A DNA stretch of 64,000 nucleotides, taken from Chryseobacterium vrystaatense. GTDB lineage: Bacteria; Bacteroidota; Bacteroidia; Flavobacteriales; Weeksellaceae. A model generated the notes under the pieces. That model did not search any database. It saw only the letters and a program-made list of their open reading frames with translations, and was not told the DNA's origin. A program made the position numbers and the translations under genes. Shown here in pieces: positions 8,140 through 16,923 of this stretch; position 1 is the stretch's first letter; each line of letters begins with the position of its first letter. The stretch is from NCBI RefSeq assembly GCF_000737765.1, contig NZ_JPRI01000001.1, positions 496,001-560,000 on the forward strand. The letters run 5' to 3'.

Positions 8140-9060
8140 ATGAAAAAAGATTTTTATCTGACAAGATATGCCTTAATTATAAAAAGATTAGAAAGTTCTC
8201 CGGCTACCTATTCTCAGCTGGAGGACTATCTTCTCAATTCTTTCGAATTTCAGGATGCAGGGATCAAGAGCTACTCGATCCGTACACTGCAGAGGGATAT
8301 TCGTGAGATATCTGATCTTTTTAATCTTTCCATTCACAACAAAAAAAAGGGGGACAACCGCTACTATATTGAAAGCCGTCCGATTATGGAAGTGGACGAA
8401 TACAACCAAAAATTATTGGAATCTTTCCAGGTAAGCAATGCCTTGAATCTTCATCCGGACTTTTCAGATTTTATATTTTTTGAAAGCCGGAAACCTACCG
8501 GGATAGAGCATTTCTATGATCTTTTCTTCGCCATCCGTAACAAGAGAGTGGTCAGCTTTGAACATTACAACTACAAAAACAAAATAATGACTTCCCGAAA
8601 GGTACATCCTCTGGCTCTAAAAGAATCAAAAGACAGATGGTACCTCATCGCGATTGACACTAAAGATAAAATCCTAAAATCGTTCGGTTTGGACAGGGTC
8701 AACTATCTTGATGTCAGCAAAAATAAGTTCCGTGAAAAGTATAATTACAATTTCCGGGAACATTTTAAGAATGCTTTTGGCGTTATGAACCTGGCTGAGC
8801 AAAAACCTCAGAATATTATTATGAAATGCAGCAGGCACCAGGGAGAATATATCAGAAGTTTTCCGCTGCACCAGTCTCAGAAAGAAACGAAAGAAACGCC
8901 GGAAGAGATCTATTTTGAGTTTTTCCTCCACCCTACCTATGATTTTATGCAGGAAATTCTCTCTTATGGAAAAGAAGTCACCGTTCTGGAACCTAAATGT
9001 TTAGTTGATGACATCCGAACCCACCTTCAGGAGTCACTTAACCGATATTTAGAAAGCTAA
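8140..9060 (+). CDS. WYL-domain helix-turn-helix transcriptional regulator
   Basis: 306 residues. The N-terminal ~70 residues form a winged helix-turn-helix (TYSQLEDYLLN, then SYSIRTLQRDIREISDLFNL). A WYL domain covers about 130-230 with the signature VHPLALKESKDRWYLIAID, and a WCX-like C-terminal extension runs from ~225 to 306. WYL regulators sense ligands, sometimes nucleic acids or nucleotides, and control DNA repair, RNA repair or phage-defence genes. The ATG at 8140 is preceded by a promoter with a dyad at its -33 position. No obvious regulated operon adjoins it on the plus strand, so targets may be its own gene or distant loci. Confidence 0.9.
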   Translation: MKKDFYLTRYALIIKRLESSPATYSQLEDYLLNSFEFQDAGIKSYSIRTLQRDIREISDLFNLSIHNKKKGDNRYYIESRPIMEVDEYNQKLLESFQVSNALNLHPDFSDFIFFESRKPTGIEHFYDLFFAIRNKRVVSFEHYNYKNKIMTSRKVHPLALKESKDRWYLIAIDTKDKILKSFGLDRVNYLDVSKNKFREKYNYNFREHFKNAFGVMNLAEQKPQNIIMKCSRHQGEYIRSFPLHQSQKETKETPEEIYFEFFLHPTYDFMQEILSYGKEVTVLEPKCLVDDIRTHLQESLNRYLES

Positions 9061-9116
9061 AAATCCAGGCTAAAAAAGCTGACATTTTTTGATTATATTT
9101 ACATAAATAAACTTTT

Positions 9117-9743
9117 TTGAAAGCTTTACTCCTCTGTATATTCTGTATGATTTCTTTACTTTGCTTTTCACAGCAGAAGGAAGAATTCAGGCAGGTAAAA
9201 AATTATTATAACCAGCATCGGAAGATGCTGAATACAGAATTTAAAAAGAAGTTTGATGCTGAAACCAATATTGTGAAAAAAGCAACCATACAAGGTGACT
9301 TTCTTTTTTTCATGAAAAAGATGGACAGCATTGAAAATACAGCCCTGATCGGAGCTCTGCTAAAAGTAAGAAACACTGAAGATCTTCAGTTTCTTCAGAA
9401 GAAAGAAACGAAACCAGCTCTCACTTCAGATAAAACTTCCGATATTGAAAGGCCCGCAGAATATCCAAGAGGCATTAATACTTTAAGACAGGAAGTCGCC
9501 GAACTCTTTTACAGAGACGGTGTTCATACTGAAACAAAAACCGTCAAAGCAAGTGTTGTATTTATCATAGAAAAAGATGGAAGCATAACTAATGTTCAGG
9601 CGGAAGGTGATAATTTCACTTTCAACAGACAGGCCGAAATCGCGCTCTACTCTATCCCGGATAAATTTTTTCCGGCAATGACCAAGGGAAATATGATAAG
9701 ATCCCGCTTTAGACTGCCTATAACTTTAACGATTGGAGATTAA
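9117..9743 (+). CDS. secreted protein with TonB C-terminal-like domain
   Basis: 208 residues. The TTG at 9117 is chosen because it gives a proper signal peptide, MKALLLCIFCMISLLCFSQQ; the next in-frame ATG would cut it. The C-terminal half (about 115-205) has the TonB-C pattern: AEYPRGINTLRQEVAELFY, then VKASVVFIIEKDGSITNVQA and a final RSRFRLPITLTI strand. There is no membrane anchor or proline-rich spacer of a classic TonB, so it is probably a periplasmic domain protein, not the energy transducer itself. It ends 3 bases before tadA, so the two probably form an operon. Confidence 0.75.
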   Translation: MKALLLCIFCMISLLCFSQQKEEFRQVKNYYNQHRKMLNTEFKKKFDAETNIVKKATIQGDFLFFMKKMDSIENTALIGALLKVRNTEDLQFLQKKETKPALTSDKTSDIERPAEYPRGINTLRQEVAELFYRDGVHTETKTVKASVVFIIEKDGSITNVQAEGDNFTFNRQAEIALYSIPDKFFPAMTKGNMIRSRFRLPITLTIGD

Positions 9744-9746
9744 AAG

Positions 9747-10178
9747 ATGTTTACCGACGAATATTATATGAAAATCGCTCTGCAGGAAGCAGAAGCCGCT
9801 CTTGAAAAAGATGAGGTTCCCATTGGCTGCATCGTTGTTTCCAATAACCGTATTATTGCAAGAGCTCATAATCTTACCGAAACATTAAATGATGTGACTG
9901 CCCACGCAGAAATGCAGGCTATTACATCAGCTGCCAATTTCCTTGGAGGTAAATATTTAATCAACTGTACACTTTATGTAACGATGGAGCCCTGTGTCAT
10001 GTGTTCAGGAGCACTTTCATGGTCACAGATTTCAAAAGTGGTGATCGGCGCCAGAGATGAACAAAGGGGATTTATCAACAAACATCTTTCTCTCCATCCA
10101 AAAACAGAAATCCTCACCGGCATCATGGAAAATGAATGTTCATCCATCGTTAAAGAATTCTTTAAAAGTAAAAGATAG
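9747..10178 (+). CDS. tadA: tRNA-specific adenosine-34 deaminase
   Basis: 143 residues, the normal length for TadA. It converts adenosine 34 of tRNA-Arg(ACG) to inosine in the cytoplasm. The zinc and catalytic residues are all present: H53-A-E55 and P82-C83-V-M-C86. The segment VPIGCIVVSNNRIIARAHN is typical of the family. It follows the TonB-domain gene with a 3-base gap. Guanine deaminase is the main alternative in this superfamily, but the length and motif context favour TadA. Confidence 0.93.
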   Translation: MFTDEYYMKIALQEAEAALEKDEVPIGCIVVSNNRIIARAHNLTETLNDVTAHAEMQAITSAANFLGGKYLINCTLYVTMEPCVMCSGALSWSQISKVVIGARDEQRGFINKHLSLHPKTEILTGIMENECSSIVKEFFKSKR

Positions 10179-10179
10179 T

Positions 10180-11328
10180 TTACTTCAGGTTCTCTATTCT
10201 CGTATGAAAAAGGGGCCGCAAAGCATTCATCTTTCTCCAGTTCTGCTCCTTAGTTTTTATCTTATATCTTCCAACACTGACTGTAAGAAGGCTGTCTTCT
10301 TTCTGATACACAAAGTCCAGATTGGTCTTTTGACCGTTGTAATTTTCAAGAATGAGGCGGTTTTTTGAAGTCAGATTAAAGTGAAAATCTGTCATCTTTT
10401 CATTTTTATCCATGAGAATAAGATAATTGTTCCGATGGAAAAAAATATACTGAATATCCGAATATTGGTCTACATTTTTAAATGCACCGTGAAGAAGAGA
10501 TCTTTCAGCAGTATCATCATTATAATTTCCTGAATTACTATAAGGAAGGAGAATTAGCATCACGGAGATCCCTATAAATGCGTTCCTGAAAAAGACCAGA
10601 AAAGGCTGCAACTTTGGATAGGATTCTATCTCTTTCCTTTTTATTTCCTGTTTTAAAATAAAAAATCTGTACATGAAAATCCAATCATCTTTTAAGGCAA
10701 AAATGGTCATGAGAAAAAGGATAAGAGAAAAGAACTTAACAGAAATATCAAAACCTATATTGATCAAAAAAATATTGGCTAAAATGCCAACAGACAGAAG
10801 CAACCCCAATGCGCGGGTTCTGCTAAAAAGAATCAGAAATGCTGCCGTTAGTTCCACTATCCCCATGGAAACCGAATACAGTCTGGAAGTCCCCATTGTA
10901 CTCCAAAACAGAATGTCTTTATCCAGGTTTCCTAAACGGGAGTACAGAATATTGGGTTCAGGAAGATAAAACTGAGCTTTGAAAACTTTATCAAAGCCAT
11001 ATTTCATGAGAACAATGACAAGGTATAAAACAACAATCTCTTTAGATAAGTAAAGAATTTTACGGCTGTATCTTTGTCCCATAAAAATAGCAGTCAACAA
11101 TGACAGGGGCAGAAACATTCCCACAAGAATAAACATGGAAGTGCTGTCGGAAGAAAAGTCTATTCTTGCATCAGCCGTCGCAAAAAGGGACTTTGCCATC
11201 CACTCTGTAAGATCTCCAAATAAAAACAATGAAACTTTTCTCTGGAAATCTCCCAAGAAATCCAATGGAAAGAACAGTATAAAAAGCAGAAAGAAGGTTC
11301 CTGCAACTGGCAGAAGCTTACTTCTCAT
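10180..11328 (-). CDS. polytopic membrane protein, DoxX/HTTM-like
   Basis: 382 residues with about seven or eight hydrophobic segments, the first at residues 6-26 and others between ~70 and 270, followed by a soluble C-terminal ~110 residues. The arrangement of helices around FWSTMGTSRLYSVSMGIVEL recalls DoxX-like and HTTM membrane proteins, but the match is weak. It overlaps the 3' end of the upstream secreted-protein gene by 11 bases, so the two are co-translated. Its stop is next to that of tadA, so the two genes converge. Function unknown. Confidence 0.7.
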   Translation of the reverse strand: MRSKLLPVAGTFFLLFILFFPLDFLGDFQRKVSLFLFGDLTEWMAKSLFATADARIDFSSDSTSMFILVGMFLPLSLLTAIFMGQRYSRKILYLSKEIVVLYLVIVLMKYGFDKVFKAQFYLPEPNILYSRLGNLDKDILFWSTMGTSRLYSVSMGIVELTAAFLILFSRTRALGLLLSVGILANIFLINIGFDISVKFFSLILFLMTIFALKDDWIFMYRFFILKQEIKRKEIESYPKLQPFLVFFRNAFIGISVMLILLPYSNSGNYNDDTAERSLLHGAFKNVDQYSDIQYIFFHRNNYLILMDKNEKMTDFHFNLTSKNRLILENYNGQKTNLDFVYQKEDSLLTVSVGRYKIKTKEQNWRKMNALRPLFHTRIENLK

Positions 11329-11890
11329 TGTTCTTCTTATTCCTTTTCCAGCTATAGAATCCAGATGCGCCAGAAATCATCAGTATCCCAAGCAATAGAC
11401 CTCTCGGAGTCTTTTCTGATTTTTCTTTATCTTTCTTGGGTTGGGCAGATTTAATTTCTTTATATGTTTTATTTTCTTTGTCAAATTTTACAACTGCAAC
11501 ACTATCCATATCATTAATAAAATTATAGTTTCTTTTCAGGATAGTTTTTACACTGTCTATATTCTTCTTTGAAAAAAGTACCGGATAGTGTATAACCTCT
11601 CTATTTTTATCCCATTCTCTTTTATTACCATCAATTAAAAATTTGCTCGAAGACCTTGTCACCAAAACGCTTTCTTCTTCATTGAGAATGATTACAGAGT
11701 CCAGCTTAACATCTACAAAACTCTGAGGAGGAATACCAAGATTTGAAAAATTAGCATCAAACAGGTTTTCAGAAACGGCTGAATTAAAATGATCTGTATT
11801 TCCGCTGTGACTTTTAAAGGCAATAAGTTTTGTTTGTGAAAAAAAAGAAGTGCTTATCAGTAAAGCAAAAAGATAATAGGTTGTTTTCAT
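11318..11890 (-). CDS. secreted or anchored hypothetical protein
   Basis: 190 residues from the ATG at 11890, preferred over an upstream in-frame start because it begins a clean signal peptide (MKTTYYLFALLISTSFFSQ). A soluble middle is followed by a Lys-rich stretch (~150-165), then a hydrophobic helix GLLLGILMISGASGFYSW and a positively charged tail, giving a C-terminal anchor. It is not recognised as a family. It overlaps the downstream membrane-protein gene by 11 bases, so the two probably work together at the inner membrane. Confidence 0.7.
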   Translation of the reverse strand: MKTTYYLFALLISTSFFSQTKLIAFKSHSGNTDHFNSAVSENLFDANFSNLGIPPQSFVDVKLDSVIILNEEESVLVTRSSSKFLIDGNKREWDKNREVIHYPVLFSKKNIDSVKTILKRNYNFINDMDSVAVVKFDKENKTYKEIKSAQPKKDKEKSEKTPRGLLLGILMISGASGFYSWKRNKKNNEK

Positions 11891-11934
11891 GGGAGTATTT
11901 GCAGATTTGATGACGTTTCCCACAAAAAGTTAAA

Positions 11935-12477
11935 TCATCTCTTGTTTTTAAAGACAGAATACATCAACACATCAAAATATTCGTCATCTTTTTTGAGATG
12001 CTGTTTAAGAAGTGCTTCTTTTTCCATTCCTATTTTTTCCATAATTCTTCCCGAAGCAGGGTTGTGAAGAAAATACGTAGCATAAATTTTATTAATCTCA
12101 AGTTCCCTGAATCCAAAGTCGATCAAAGCTAATGCTGCTTCTGTAATATATCCTTTATTCCAGAAAGACTTTCCCATCCAGTAACCCAGTTCTGCTTTGT
12201 CATCATCCCTGTCGTGAAGTCCTACAGCTCCTATAATCTGCTCTTCTTTGTTACGGACCGCAAAAGTATATCCGGTATTCTCATCAAAGGCTTCTTTGGA
12301 TATTTTCAACCAAAATTCAGCATGTTCTCTCGTATAAGGATAAGGAATATTGGATGTAAGGTCTGAGAAAATTTTATTCTGAAGATATTTGGTAACAGAC
12401 GGTATATCTTCTTCTTTTAACTGGGAAAGAATCAACCTTTCTGTTTCTATTCTTGGAAATTCTTTTAATTTTCTCAT
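11935..12477 (-). CDS. GNAT-family N-acetyltransferase, RimJ/RimL type
   Basis: 180 residues, single GNAT domain. The opening PRIETERLILSQLKEEDI is typical of the RimJ/RimL/YdaF subgroup. The acetyl-CoA-binding region is AELGYWMGKSFWNKGYITEA, and the C-terminal HNPASGRIMEKIGMEKEALL is the conserved strand and helix. Such enzymes acetylate the N-terminal amine of ribosomal proteins or small molecules; the substrate here is unknown. It lies 44 bases upstream of the secreted-protein gene on the same strand. Confidence 0.88.
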   Translation of the reverse strand: MRKLKEFPRIETERLILSQLKEEDIPSVTKYLQNKIFSDLTSNIPYPYTREHAEFWLKISKEAFDENTGYTFAVRNKEEQIIGAVGLHDRDDDKAELGYWMGKSFWNKGYITEAALALIDFGFRELEINKIYATYFLHNPASGRIMEKIGMEKEALLKQHLKKDDEYFDVLMYSVFKNKR

Positions 12478-12576
12478 ATTTCGTTTTTTAGTGTATTGAA
12501 AATTTTAAGCGCAAAAGTTTCTTAAACTAAATAGTACAGCTCTATCTATCAGGTCTGATCACTCTTAAAATCAGCC

Positions 12577-13335
12577 TTATAAATCTTTTCCCAGGAAATA
12601 GAGTCCTTTCAGCGTATGCAATCTGTCCATGACGTGGATCTTGTCCGTCAATGGCTTATAAACATGCGAAACTCCTCCTGTAGCCACTACAAAACAATCA
12701 TCATTCACCTCATCGTTGATACGGTCTATGAAGCCTTCCACCATTCCAAGAAATCCATACACCATTCCGCTCTGCATACAGGTAACTGTATCAAGTCCTA
12801 AAACAGACTTGGGTTTTTTAAGCTCGATATCAGGAAGCTGTGCTGTATGGCTGATCAATGAATTTAAAGAGGTTACAATTCCGGGAGCAATAATTACTCC
12901 CAGCGTTTCTCCAGTTTCCGTTACACAGCTTGCCGTAAGGGCAGTTCCGAAGTCAATCACAATTTTTTTCCGGTTCGGGTACAAATTATGAGCAGCTACA
13001 AGATTCGCATAAATATCTGTTCCCATCTGTTTCGATTTTGCCTGAACATCAGAGGGTGTAGAACGGTCAACTATCACCGGTAGAATCCCATGGATCTTTT
13101 TGATCGCCGAGCTTATTACTTTGGTAAGCTGCGGGACTACAGAGCCTATGATGACTTTACTGATCTCTTTCGGTTCGATTTTGTAGGTCTGATACAGCAT
13201 CAGCATCTGCGCATACAGCTCATCTGCCGTTCTGTATGGTTTTGTATTGATCACCCATGAAATATCACAGTTGTCTCCATTAAAAAGTCCGAATCTGATA
13301 TTGCTGTTTCCTACGTTGATTACGATTGAATTCAT
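12577..13335 (-). CDS. coaX: type III pantothenate kinase
   Basis: 252 residues, usual CoaX length. It phosphorylates pantothenate in the first step of coenzyme A synthesis. The ASKHA-fold motifs are visible: phosphate-1 loop VINVGNSNIRFGLFNGD near the N-terminus, phosphate-2 loop VIDFGTALTASCV, and the substrate-lid pattern ETLGVIIAPGIVTSLNSL. The C-terminal VVATGGVSHVYKPL matches the adenosine motif. Type III kinases are not inhibited by coenzyme A. It appears monocistronic, with 261 gene-free bases upstream. Confidence 0.93.
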   Translation of the reverse strand: MNSIVINVGNSNIRFGLFNGDNCDISWVINTKPYRTADELYAQMLMLYQTYKIEPKEISKVIIGSVVPQLTKVISSAIKKIHGILPVIVDRSTPSDVQAKSKQMGTDIYANLVAAHNLYPNRKKIVIDFGTALTASCVTETGETLGVIIAPGIVTSLNSLISHTAQLPDIELKKPKSVLGLDTVTCMQSGMVYGFLGMVEGFIDRINDEVNDDCFVVATGGVSHVYKPLTDKIHVMDRLHTLKGLYFLGKDL

Positions 13336-13596
13336 TTAATTTTTTAAGCTAGTCTGGGTTAAAAAACAGTGGTAAAAATAAGTCTTTATCATCAAAAATA
13401 AGCAATATCTATATTATTTAGAGTAATTCCCGAAGCTATCTTGAGTGCTTATTTTGTGACACCCTTTAAAATACTGATTACAAGCACCTACTATTAAACT
13501 AATCTGTATCCATTAGAGGAAATTTAAATCCGGACTTTAAAACATTGGAAACATTTAATTATCTTTAAAATTCAAAATATCTAAAATTCTTTTTCC

Positions 13597-14199
13597 ATGA
13601 AAAAATTGATCCTTGCATTTTTCTTTTGTATCAGCCTCCATACTTTTGCACAGACCGGAGCCAAAGTAGGCGATGTATTCCAGAAAATAAAGGATGTATC
13701 AAAGATTGACAGGGATGACCGGACTGTTTATGATCTATTGGATGAGTTTTACAATAAAAATCTACAGGCCGAAAACGATGAAATGACGACAGAGACTGTT
13801 CAGAGAATTGAAAAACTGGCCTCCAATCCCGACACAAAAAACCTTCACATCCTGATGCTTTTCCTGATGTATCAGCAACACATCAGCAGAACTGCCATGG
13901 CAGGAAAAACACCTGATACAGAGTTCCAGATCGAAGCGATGAAACTATTGGAAAGTGAAATCCTGGATGTTTACGGAAAAGTACCTGCTATAATATACAT
14001 CTATAAGGCTGAAGCCCTTGAGGGAGGAGGAAAGAAGGGTGAAGCTAAAACAACTGTAGACCAGGGGCTCAAGGAATATCCTGACTCTGTTCCTCTAAAA
14101 GTATACAGTTACCTTAATACGAAAGATGAGGTTTTAAGAAATGACCTTGTAAAGAACCATTCCAATCACTGGATGGTGCAGCAGTTTGGGATCAAATAA
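13597..14199 (+). CDS. secreted hypothetical protein
   Basis: 200 residues with a signal peptide (MKKLILAFFFCISLHTFAQ). The mature part is largely helical, with a segment near residues 130-165 (IYIYKAEALEGGGKKGEAKT then VDQGLKEYPDSVPLKVY) that looks like a single tetratricopeptide-type helix pair. No catalytic motif seen. A bidirectional terminator separates it from the convergent M1 peptidase gene. Function unknown. Confidence 0.75.
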   Translation: MKKLILAFFFCISLHTFAQTGAKVGDVFQKIKDVSKIDRDDRTVYDLLDEFYNKNLQAENDEMTTETVQRIEKLASNPDTKNLHILMLFLMYQQHISRTAMAGKTPDTEFQIEAMKLLESEILDVYGKVPAIIYIYKAEALEGGGKKGEAKTTVDQGLKEYPDSVPLKVYSYLNTKDEVLRNDLVKNHSNHWMVQQFGIK

Positions 14200-14255
14200 G
14201 GGCGATAGATTTCAGACCTGAAAAACTTATTGGAAGACTTCAATACAAATAAAAA

Positions 14256-14282
14256 TCCCACAGAGTTTTCTGTGGGACTATC
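14256..14282. terminator. bidirectional terminator between convergent genes
   Basis: TCCCACAGA, loop GTTT, TCTGTGGGA. It is preceded by AAAAA (a U-tract for the minus-strand M1 peptidase gene) and followed by CTATCTTTTT for the plus-strand gene. Confidence 0.8.
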
Positions 14283-14301
14283 TTTTTATGTTATCCGTGA
14301 T

Positions 14302-16143
14302 CTATTGTTTTACTTCGACAATATTATCATCCATATTGACATCAGCCATTCTCTGACTGAAGTCTATTCCCAAAACGGAAAGCTGCGCCTTAGTGTAAGG
14401 GATTGTCAGCGTATATTCTTTTTGTGTCCAGGGCCAGTAGGGCATTGTTTTAAAATCTCCGTAGATATCTTTTTCCTTCCAGGTACGGGTCATATTTAAA
14501 GGGATCTGATAGGTAACAACCTTTTTATCGGTGGTCAGTATGCTGAAATCAATGGGCATAGGAACCTGTCCGTTATTGACCAGAGTAATTGTAGTAGATT
14601 TCGCATCGTACTTCACGTCTTTGATTCCATAATCGATCGTTTTTGTCGTGTTGATCCAATAGTTGTGGAACCACTTCAGATCCATTCCAGACACTTTCTG
14701 AGCAATATGAAGAAAATCCCTGTCAGAAGGATGTTTCATGTGCCACTGATCATAATACTGCTTTAAGGTTTCAGCAAGATTCTGCTCCCCCATGATATAT
14801 CCAAGCTCTACAAGGTACAATTCACCTTTCACATAAGACGCATAGGTATAAGCCGTACCATTATCATGATGATCTCCGAACCATACTGCAGGTTCTTCGA
14901 TACCTTTTTTAACGAAATTTCTGTAAGCATTCACCGTATTGGCAAAAGGGTTTGGAAGTTCTTCCGGAAACAGATGATACATTACATATCCTTCTGCATA
15001 GCTTGTAAAACCTTCATCCATCCACGGACGTACCGATTCGTTGGTGGCCAGCATCTGCTGATACCAGGAGTGTGCGCCTTCATGAGCCATCAGCCCCATC
15101 AATCCTTTGATATCTTTGGCTTCTCCCAGGATCATGGTACACATACCATACTCCATACCGCCATCTCCTCCCTGGATAAATGCATATGTAGGATATACAT
15201 ATTTACCGAAGTGAGTATTCATTAGCTCGAAATATTTAGTCACATAAGACTGAGCTTCTTCCCAAACTTTTGTTTTGTCGTTCTGCTGATAAACCAGAAA
15301 CACTTTCGGACCTTCCGGAACATCAAAACTTTTGATGATATAATCTCTGTCTGCACTCCAGGCGAAGTCTAAAATATTATTAGCCTTCCATTTCCAGACC
15401 GCTTTTTTGCTTTTATCAGCTTTAATTTTTGCCGCTGCGTCATATCCTTTTACTTCAGTTGGATTATCAAGAACACCTCCCGCTCCGATTACATAATCTT
15501 TGTTGATCCTGATGGTCACATCAAAATCTGCGAACGGTGCATGAAATTCTCTTCCTATATAATCAAAGGTTGCCCAGCCATCATAATCGTATTCGGCAAT
15601 TTTAGGATACCATTGCGTCATCGTCATGTCAACGCCTTCCCTGTTATTTCTTCCACTTCTTCTGATCTGCTGAGGAATTACAGCATCCCAGTCCATGGTA
15701 AAAGTTGTTGAAGAATTAGGCTGTATAGGTTCGGCCAGATACACTTTCATCACCGTTTCCTGGATCTCAAATTTCAGATCTTTTCCGTTTTGTCTGATCC
15801 AGTGGATATTCTGAGCACCTTCCTGATCTTTTGGAATAGCTGCCAACCTTGAAACTCCATCTTTCTGCAATCTGGAATCTCCGTTTTTCCCCTGACCGGC
15901 AATTCTCTGGTCCATCATTGAATTAGGCTTAAAAGCATTCCAGTACAGGTGAAAATACACCACTTTGAGTTCATCAGGTGAATTGTTCGTATATTCTAAA
16001 CTCTGGTTTCCCTGATAGGTAAATTTTTCAGCATTAACATCAATATCCATCTTGTACTTCGCAGCCTGCTGATAATAAGCTCCCTGCTGAGCCTGAAATT
16101 GTGAAATGATAAACGCAAAAATGATTGCAGCCGATTTTCTCAT
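14302..16143 (-). CDS. secreted M1-family zinc metallopeptidase
   Basis: 613 residues with a signal peptide (MRKSAAIIFAFIISQFQAQ). The M1 zinc site is complete: H354-E355-G-A-H358 and E377 nineteen residues later in WMDEGFTSYAE. The exopeptidase motif is a variant, GGDGGMEYGMCTM, near residue 320, in place of the usual GAMEN. An N-terminal beta domain binds the substrate backbone; the C-terminal ~120 residues end in a beta-rich tail. It probably trims peptides in the periplasm or outside the cell. It has its own terminator, and 157 gene-free bases separate its start from the DinB-like gene. Confidence 0.92.
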   Translation of the reverse strand: MRKSAAIIFAFIISQFQAQQGAYYQQAAKYKMDIDVNAEKFTYQGNQSLEYTNNSPDELKVVYFHLYWNAFKPNSMMDQRIAGQGKNGDSRLQKDGVSRLAAIPKDQEGAQNIHWIRQNGKDLKFEIQETVMKVYLAEPIQPNSSTTFTMDWDAVIPQQIRRSGRNNREGVDMTMTQWYPKIAEYDYDGWATFDYIGREFHAPFADFDVTIRINKDYVIGAGGVLDNPTEVKGYDAAAKIKADKSKKAVWKWKANNILDFAWSADRDYIIKSFDVPEGPKVFLVYQQNDKTKVWEEAQSYVTKYFELMNTHFGKYVYPTYAFIQGGDGGMEYGMCTMILGEAKDIKGLMGLMAHEGAHSWYQQMLATNESVRPWMDEGFTSYAEGYVMYHLFPEELPNPFANTVNAYRNFVKKGIEEPAVWFGDHHDNGTAYTYASYVKGELYLVELGYIMGEQNLAETLKQYYDQWHMKHPSDRDFLHIAQKVSGMDLKWFHNYWINTTKTIDYGIKDVKYDAKSTTITLVNNGQVPMPIDFSILTTDKKVVTYQIPLNMTRTWKEKDIYGDFKTMPYWPWTQKEYTLTIPYTKAQLSVLGIDFSQRMADVNMDDNIVEVKQ

Positions 16144-16300
16144 TTAAAATTTATTTTTTTTAAAGGTAGGTAATTTATGTAAAACCCTCAAATATGGATC
16201 TGTTTTAGGGCTTTTTGATCTGTTATGAACTTAGATATGTTTTTATTATGATGGTTAAGTTGGCGAATGCAAGTTTTGCAGATGATGCAGGTTAAAAAAA

Positions 16301-16771
16301 CTATTGATGAGCCAACAGCTTTTTTATTAAGGAAATCTGTCCCAGGTGATAGTAACTGTGCTCGATCATTCCATCTATATTTCTTCTGTAAGTTCCATAT
16401 TTTTCATCCACGAAAACATCATCCAATTTATCATCAGAAATTTTCTCAACCAGTGAGGCAAACTTTTCTGAATCCGTCCAAAGCCTTATCAACAAATCTT
16501 TCCATTGTTCTTCAGATTCAATAGGCGGAAGATCAAAACTGAACTGGTCTTTTATTTCAAGTGCTCCCCCTTCCAATACATTCACAATTCCGGCAATATA
16601 ATAATGAATATGAAAAGTGAGCATAGCAATAGTGTTCAAAGAATCTACTTTCGTGACAGCCTGGTTCCAGGTTACGTCCGTAAGCTGGTCTTTAAAATTC
16701 GTATTAGCAATCCAGAAGCCTTCAAGCAGGACCTCTCTGAATCTTTTTGCTAATTGTGAAGCTGAGTTCAT
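16301..16771 (-). CDS. DinB-like metal-binding four-helix protein
   Basis: 156 residues from ATG 16771 (MNSASQLAKRF). A longer frame to 16906 exists, but its extra N-terminus crosses the terminator of the next gene and reads as non-coding. His residues are placed for a DinB/YfiT metal site: H in LTFHIHYYIAG and two in MIEHSYYHLGQISLIKK. DinB-like enzymes often act as thiol or bacillithiol S-transferases or hydrolases. The substrate here is unknown. Confidence 0.8.
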   Translation of the reverse strand: MNSASQLAKRFREVLLEGFWIANTNFKDQLTDVTWNQAVTKVDSLNTIAMLTFHIHYYIAGIVNVLEGGALEIKDQFSFDLPPIESEEQWKDLLIRLWTDSEKFASLVEKISDDKLDDVFVDEKYGTYRRNIDGMIEHSYYHLGQISLIKKLLAHQ

Positions 16772-16868
16772 TGTTTTAGTTTTATGATTCTTAAAGATAA
16801 TTATTTTTTGACTTAAACCCTGACAAGGCTTATTTGTAGTATTCTTGACGCACATTTTTATTTCAAAA

Positions 16869-16903
16869 AAAAAAAACCTCAAATGCAAAGACATCTGAGG
16901 TTT
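16869..16903 (-). terminator. terminator of the phosphorylase-like gene
   Basis: Stem AAACCTCA (16874-16881) and TGAGGTTT (16896-16903), with a long A run at 16865-16876 that becomes the U-tract on the minus strand. Confidence 0.75.
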
Positions 16904-16923
16904 CAATATGATTTAAAATCAAA

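Noticed and set aside
10057..10368. Plus-strand ORF overlapping tadA and the convergent membrane-protein gene
   Set aside because: Antisense to a clear gene at its 3' half and out of frame with tadA at its 5' half; no motif.
16160..16240. Possible terminator ACCCT...AGGG-CTTTTT upstream of the M1 peptidase
   Set aside because: Only 4-5 base pairs with a long loop; too weak to call.
16772..16906. 45-residue N-terminal extension of the DinB-like gene
   Set aside because: Crosses the terminator of the neighbouring gene and reads as Phe/Lys-rich non-coding sequence.
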